Positions 13,686 through 16,525 of a stretch of 16,525 nucleotides of DNA are shown piece by piece. The DNA is from JAPLDB01 sp038230515. Its GTDB lineage: Bacteria; Bacteroidota; Bacteroidia; AKYH767-A; 2013-40CM-41-45. A model generated the notes under the pieces. It ran no database searches, was not told the origin of the DNA, and saw only the letters and a program-made list of their open reading frames with translations. The number at the start of each line of letters is the position of its first letter. The stretch's first letter is position 1. Position numbers and translations under genes: made by a program. Location of the stretch: NCBI GenBank assembly GCA_038230515.1, contig JBBRND010000054.1:1-16525 (forward strand), written 5' to 3'.

Positions 13686-13740
13686 AAAATTAAAGTGAGC
13701 AAACCCCGTAAGATTTTCTCATCTTAATTTTTTCTTCAAA
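13686..13740 (+). terminator. 55-nt hairpin repeat with T-run, copy 2
   Basis: AAAATTAAAGTGAG (13686-13699) pairs with the stretch 13718-13731 (CTCATCTTAATTTT) with one mismatch and one G-U pair, then a T-run follows. It matches 6802-6856 at 49 of 55 positions. It lies 21 nt after the second Cys-rich gene and 33 nt before the YtxH gene. It may be a terminator or, because the loop is conserved, a regulatory leader. Confidence 0.6.
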
Positions 13741-13773
13741 CAATTAATCAAACAATTTTAAAAACAAATTAAC

Positions 13774-14073
13774 ATGAGTACAGGAAAAGTAGTATTAGGA
13801 GTATTAGTCGGTGCAGCCGCAGGTGCAGTATTAGGAATCTTATTCGCGCCCGACAAAGGTTCAGCAACCCGTAAAAAAATAATGGACATGGCTGATAATT
13901 ACACAGGCGACTTAAAAGAAAAAATTTCGGACACCATCAACACAGTTAAAGACAAAGTTGAAACCGTAACAGATGATGCAAAAGATTTAGTTGAAAAAGG
14001 AAAATCAAAAATGGACAATGCAAATCAGGAAGTAAAAAATGAAGTCAATAAGAATTATTCACACCAGTCATAA
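13774..14073 (+). CDS. YtxH domain protein
   Basis: 99 residues. One Gly/Ala-rich membrane helix at about 5-25 (KVVLGVLVGAAAGAVLGILF) is followed by APDKGSATRKKI, the signature of YtxH proteins, and then a long charged amphipathic helix (about 35-90) with Lys/Asp/Glu-rich heptads similar to LEA-like proteins. The family is linked to general stress responses in several phyla, with no biochemical function known. Probably inner-membrane anchored. It has an A-rich leader (TTTTAAAAACAAATTAACATG) and is preceded by the second hairpin repeat. Confidence 0.9.
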   Translation: MSTGKVVLGVLVGAAAGAVLGILFAPDKGSATRKKIMDMADNYTGDLKEKISDTINTVKDKVETVTDDAKDLVEKGKSKMDNANQEVKNEVNKNYSHQS

Positions 14074-14127
14074 ATCAAAAGTTATTATTTTTCTCGGTAG
14101 CCGCATAGGAAAAAACAAATCATAAAA

Positions 14128-14298
14128 ATGCAAACAGTAAAGTCAACATTCTATTCTCTTATCAGCAAAACAGAACAAACCATTAATGCACTTGCTTTAA
14201 AAGTGTCACAACAACGTTCACAAAATAATAAAGACAATAAGAATAATCAAACTACTTATTCTGCCAATTCAAATAACAACATCAAATTAGCACAATAA
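14128..14298 (+). CDS. 56-residue small hydrophilic protein
   Basis: Begins MQTVKSTFYSLISKTEQTIN and ends in an Asn/Gln/Ser-rich tail. The first 30 residues could form an amphipathic helix; the rest is probably disordered. There is no signal or membrane segment. The ATG has an A-rich leader (AACAAATCATAAAAATG) like the other genes here, and the frame ends at TAA just before a T-run. It lies 54 nt after the YtxH gene. I do not recognise it. The consistent leader is the main support. Confidence 0.45.
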   Translation: MQTVKSTFYSLISKTEQTINALALKVSQQRSQNNKDNKNNQTTYSANSNNNIKLAQ

Positions 14299-14317
14299 TT
14301 TTTTTTTACAATTCAGA

Positions 14318-14464
14318 ATGAAGAAAAAAATAAAGTTTTTAAAATCACTCCTTCTTGAAATCGCTTTCTTTTCAGCAGCAACAGTCTTAGTAATGGTACT
14401 AACCTTGCCCTCCTGCAACAATTCAAAGTCACAACACTTTATAGAAGTGCAACAAAAAAAATAA
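14318..14464 (+). CDS. 48-residue small lipoprotein
   Basis: MKKKIKFLKSLLLEIAFFSA is a basic start leading into a hydrophobic segment (about 11-31), followed by a lipobox TLPSC with Cys33, then NNSKSQHFIEVQQKK. This is a plausible lipoprotein whose mature part would be only 16 residues. It starts 19 nt after the 56-residue gene and ends before an A/T palindrome (14453-14472). It is the last plus-strand gene of the stress series. Function unknown. Confidence 0.5.
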   Translation: MKKKIKFLKSLLLEIAFFSAATVLVMVLTLPSCNNSKSQHFIEVQQKK

Positions 14465-14472
14465 TTTTTTTT
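14453..14472. terminator. A/T palindrome between convergent genes, possible bidirectional terminator
   Basis: An A-run of about eight followed by TA and a T-run of about eight lies between the stop of the small lipoprotein gene (14464) and the stop of the convergent response-regulator gene (14488). No GC stem is present, so termination strength is doubtful. Confidence 0.3.
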
Positions 14473-14487
14473 AGTCGCGCTTTGCCA

Positions 14488-14910
14488 TTAACCATGTGTC
14501 ACCCTACCATGCAATTCCCAATTCTCACTCATCACAAAAACAATTTCCTTTTGCAGCTTTTTAAAGTCAGATGATTTAGTCAAAAAATAAGCTGCACCAA
14601 GTTCACGAGTTTCCTCAATATCTTTTGGTTGCGAGGAAGTAGAAAAAATTATTACCGGAATATTTTTCAGTTTCACATCCTTCTTCAATTCAGCAAGACA
14701 GGTTCTGCCATCCATCTTCGGCATATTCAAATCCAGAAAAATATAATCAGGTAAATGTTCTTTTTCATTACGTAATATTTTCAATGCATCTTCACCGTTT
14801 ATGGCAGTGAGACATTCAGCAGGTGAATCAAGTTCTGTAACCGCATCACAAAAAAATTCACGGTCATCTGAATCATCATCCACTATCATCAATAGTTTTT
14901 TACTGTTCAT
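14488..14910 (-). CDS. Single-domain response regulator (CheY/Rcp1-like receiver)
   Basis: 140 residues, only a receiver domain. The acidic pocket is DDD at 11-13, the phosphoacceptor Asp60 lies in YIFLDLNMPKMDG, the switch residue Ser90/Thr91 in VIIFSTS, and the conserved Lys112 in FLTKSS. There is no output domain, so it probably passes phosphate in a relay or acts by protein contact. The sequence around LDLNMPKMDG is of the Rcp1-like kind that often partners hybrid or PAS-type histidine kinases. It diverges from the CheB-CheR gene across 119 nt, and the shared promoter region suggests a common pathway. It is the only minus-strand gene in the right half. Confidence 0.92.
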   Translation of the reverse strand: MNSKKLLMIVDDDSDDREFFCDAVTELDSPAECLTAINGEDALKILRNEKEHLPDYIFLDLNMPKMDGRTCLAELKKDVKLKNIPVIIFSTSSQPKDIEETRELGAAYFLTKSSDFKKLQKEIVFVMSENWELHGRVTHG

Positions 14911-14952
14911 TATAAATTGAGTTTGTGAAAATGGAATTTAAGGGAAACAACT

Positions 14953-14960
14953 CAAAGTTA
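14953..14960 (-). promoter_or_regulatory. -7 box of the response-regulator gene
   Basis: On the minus strand the bases read TAACTTTG, a full match to TAnnTTTG, about 43 nt before the ATG at 14910. No TTG at ideal -33 spacing was found. The divergent gene has an identical box at 15003-15010. Confidence 0.5.
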
Positions 14961-15002
14961 CTCTTAAAAACAACATAAGCGTTATCCAGTCGTAATTAAG
15001 AT

Positions 15003-15010
15003 TAACTTTG
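15003..15010 (+). promoter_or_regulatory. -7 box of the CheB-CheR gene
   Basis: TAACTTTG fits TAnnTTTG fully and lies 19 nt before the ATG at 15030, giving a short leader. No clear -33 TTG. It faces away from the identical minus-strand box 42 nt to the left. Confidence 0.5.
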
Positions 15011-15029
15011 ACTTTTTACTCAGAATAAA

Positions 15030-16525
15030 ATGGCTGCACCCAAAAAAATTAAAACGAAAACAGAACCGCCTGCCACCGTGCAGAATTTTCCCATCGTAGG
15101 AATCGGAGCATCCGCAGGAGGACTTGATGCCTTCAAACGATTGCTCACAGCAATCCCCAAAAGTTCAGGAATGGCGTATGTGCTTGTGCAGCATCTCGAC
15201 CCATCACACGAAAGTATTTTACCGGAAATTTTACAAAGGGTAACAAAAATTCCCGTGTTAGAAATTACAGATGACATACATCTTGCACCCGACCATATCT
15301 ATGTAATTCCCGCCAGCAAAATACTTTTCTCAACCGATGGCGTGCTTAAGCTAATTGAACGCGAGAACAAAAAGCTCAATCTATCCATTGATATTTTCTT
15401 TACCTCTCTTGCTGATGTGCACAAAGAGTTTGCAGTAGGTGTTGTATTATCGGGCACGGGCAGCGATGGCACACTTGGATTAAAAGCCATCAAAGAACAT
15501 GGAGGCATCAGCATTGCACAGGACTCGGAGTCCGCTGCTTATGACAGTATGCCGCAAAGCGCGGTGAATGCAGGAGTAGTAGATTTTATTTTAGCTCCCG
15601 AAAAAATTCCTGCGCAGCTTTTGCAAATCAACAGCGCATACAAAACAAGTCATTTTTACAAAGACGAAGAAGAACTTCCAAAAGACGATGAAACTATTTT
15701 CAAACAAATTCTTCTCTTGCTTCGTCAGCGAAGCGGAGTTGATTTTACTAACTACAAGCAACCCACTTTTCACAGGCGCATAGCGCGGAGAATAGCGATT
15801 GTAAAAAAAGAAAACCTTGCCGGCTACTTAAATTTTTTGCGCACCGATAAAGCCGAACAGGATGCACTCTTTCAGGATGTGCTCATTCCTGTCACTTCTT
15901 TTTTTCGCGACCCTAAAACTTTCCACGCATTAACTGAAACTGTTTTTCCTACTCTGTTTAAAAATAAATATGGCGATGAACCCATTCGTATTTGGATTGC
16001 GGGATGCTCCACAGGCGAAGAAGCATTTTCCGTTGCCATTGCACTGCACGAATTTCTGGGAGCTAAATTATCCGATACAAAAATTCAAATCTTCGCGTCT
16101 GATATTTCAGAGAAAGCAATTAAGAAAGCTCGCGCAGCCATTTATACCAAAGCCGAGGTAGAAATACTTTCTTCAATTCAAGACAGGAATTATTTTATAA
16201 AAAATAATGGCGGTTACGAAGTGAGCAAACTCATTCGTGATATGTGCGTGTTTGCCCCGCACAATTTTTTGAAAGACCCGCCCTTTGCAAAAATGGATTT
16301 AATCAGTTGCCGCAATGTGCTTATTTATATGGATACTTTTTTACAGAAAAAAGCATTCACCACTTTTCATTATGCCCTCAAAGAAAACGGTTTTCTTCTC
16401 TTGGGTAAATCCGAAACCACAGGCGCATCATCCGATTTGTTTAGTCAAGTGGATAAACACGAAAAAATTTATTCGCGCAAGCCCGCGCCAGGTCGGTTCA
16501 TGCATGTTGCAACAGAACGCAGGGA
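15030..16525 (+). CDS. CheB-CheR hybrid signalling protein (methylesterase plus methyltransferase), 3' end outside window
   Basis: Open from ATG at 15030 to the window end (498 codons). Residues about 20-195 are a CheB methylesterase domain with the triad Ser28 (GIGASAGG), His55 (VQHLDP) and Asp146 (SGTGSDGTLG). Residues about 225-490 are a CheR methyltransferase: N-terminal helices (FHRRIARRIAI), the SAM-binding loop WIAGCSTGEEAFSVAIAL (about 322-339), FASDIS, and ISCRNVLIYMD. All key residues of both enzymes are present. Proteins of this type usually continue with PAS domains and often a histidine kinase, which would lie past the edge. No receiver domain precedes CheB; the divergent single receiver might supply one. 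A role in stress or light signalling rather than chemotaxis is likely, since no other che genes are seen. Confidence 0.92.
   Translation, partial: MAAPKKIKTKTEPPATVQNFPIVGIGASAGGLDAFKRLLTAIPKSSGMAYVLVQHLDPSHESILPEILQRVTKIPVLEITDDIHLAPDHIYVIPASKILFSTDGVLKLIERENKKLNLSIDIFFTSLADVHKEFAVGVVLSGTGSDGTLGLKAIKEHGGISIAQDSESAAYDSMPQSAVNAGVVDFILAPEKIPAQLLQINSAYKTSHFYKDEEELPKDDETIFKQILLLLRQRSGVDFTNYKQPTFHRRIARRIAIVKKENLAGYLNFLRTDKAEQDALFQDVLIPVTSFFRDPKTFHALTETVFPTLFKNKYGDEPIRIWIAGCSTGEEAFSVAIALHEFLGAKLSDTKIQIFASDISEKAIKKARAAIYTKAEVEILSSIQDRNYFIKNNGGYEVSKLIRDMCVFAPHNFLKDPPFAKMDLISCRNVLIYMDTFLQKKAFTTFHYALKENGFLLLGKSETTGASSDLFSQVDKHEKIYSRKPAPGRFMHVATERR

Overview
The window looks like an environmental member of the Bacteroidota, probably near Chitinophagales/Sphingobacteriales. 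Evidence: low GC; A-rich leaders of the type AAACAATTAAAAATCAAAATG before most genes, without Shine-Dalgarno sequences; -7 boxes fitting the Bacteroidota consensus TAnnTTTG; and several families typical of this phylum. No tRNA, rRNA, CRISPR array, transposase or integrase gene was seen.

Left edge (1-730): a minus-strand conserved hypothetical gene, running off the edge, has a recognisable promoter and N-terminus but an in-frame TAA at codon 33. Accessory region (about 730-3070): a small arsenic operon (arsR, a DUF6428-type protein, a 50-residue membrane protein, arsC) lies between two large imperfect palindromes, 961-1172 and 2764-2894. Both start with CCGATAAC, and their right edges share a 25-nt core with 20 identical positions. 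A second pair of A/T-rich hairpins, each followed by CCCACCGCAC, lies outside them. This looks like a mobile gene-cassette unit with attC-like ends, but no recombinase is in view.

Stress locus (3140-14470, all plus strand): an ECF-like sigma factor is followed by a secreted protein that appears to be a mosaic of two other proteins in the window, a beta-propeller lipoprotein, a very Met-rich secreted protein (DUF6799-like), a Gln/Asn-rich hydrophilic protein, a two-haem c-type cytochrome of the CCP/MauG type, an FAD oxidoreductase with a C-terminal Rieske domain, MsrB and MsrA (overlapping ATGA), a 55-residue coiled-coil protein with a decayed copy upstream, an ABM-domain protein, two nearly identical 18-Cys four-helix-bundle proteins, the second core-domain paralogue, a Met-rich four-helix membrane protein, a YtxH protein and two very small proteins. 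Together they suggest a response to oxidative, reactive-chlorine or copper stress, with methionine and cysteine side chains as sink or metal ligands and methionine sulfoxide reductases for repair. The co-regulation is inferred.

Right edge (14488-16525): a single-domain response regulator on the minus strand and a CheB-CheR hybrid signalling protein on the plus strand, truncated by the edge, diverge from a 119-nt intergenic region. Each strand there has a perfect TAACTTTG box.
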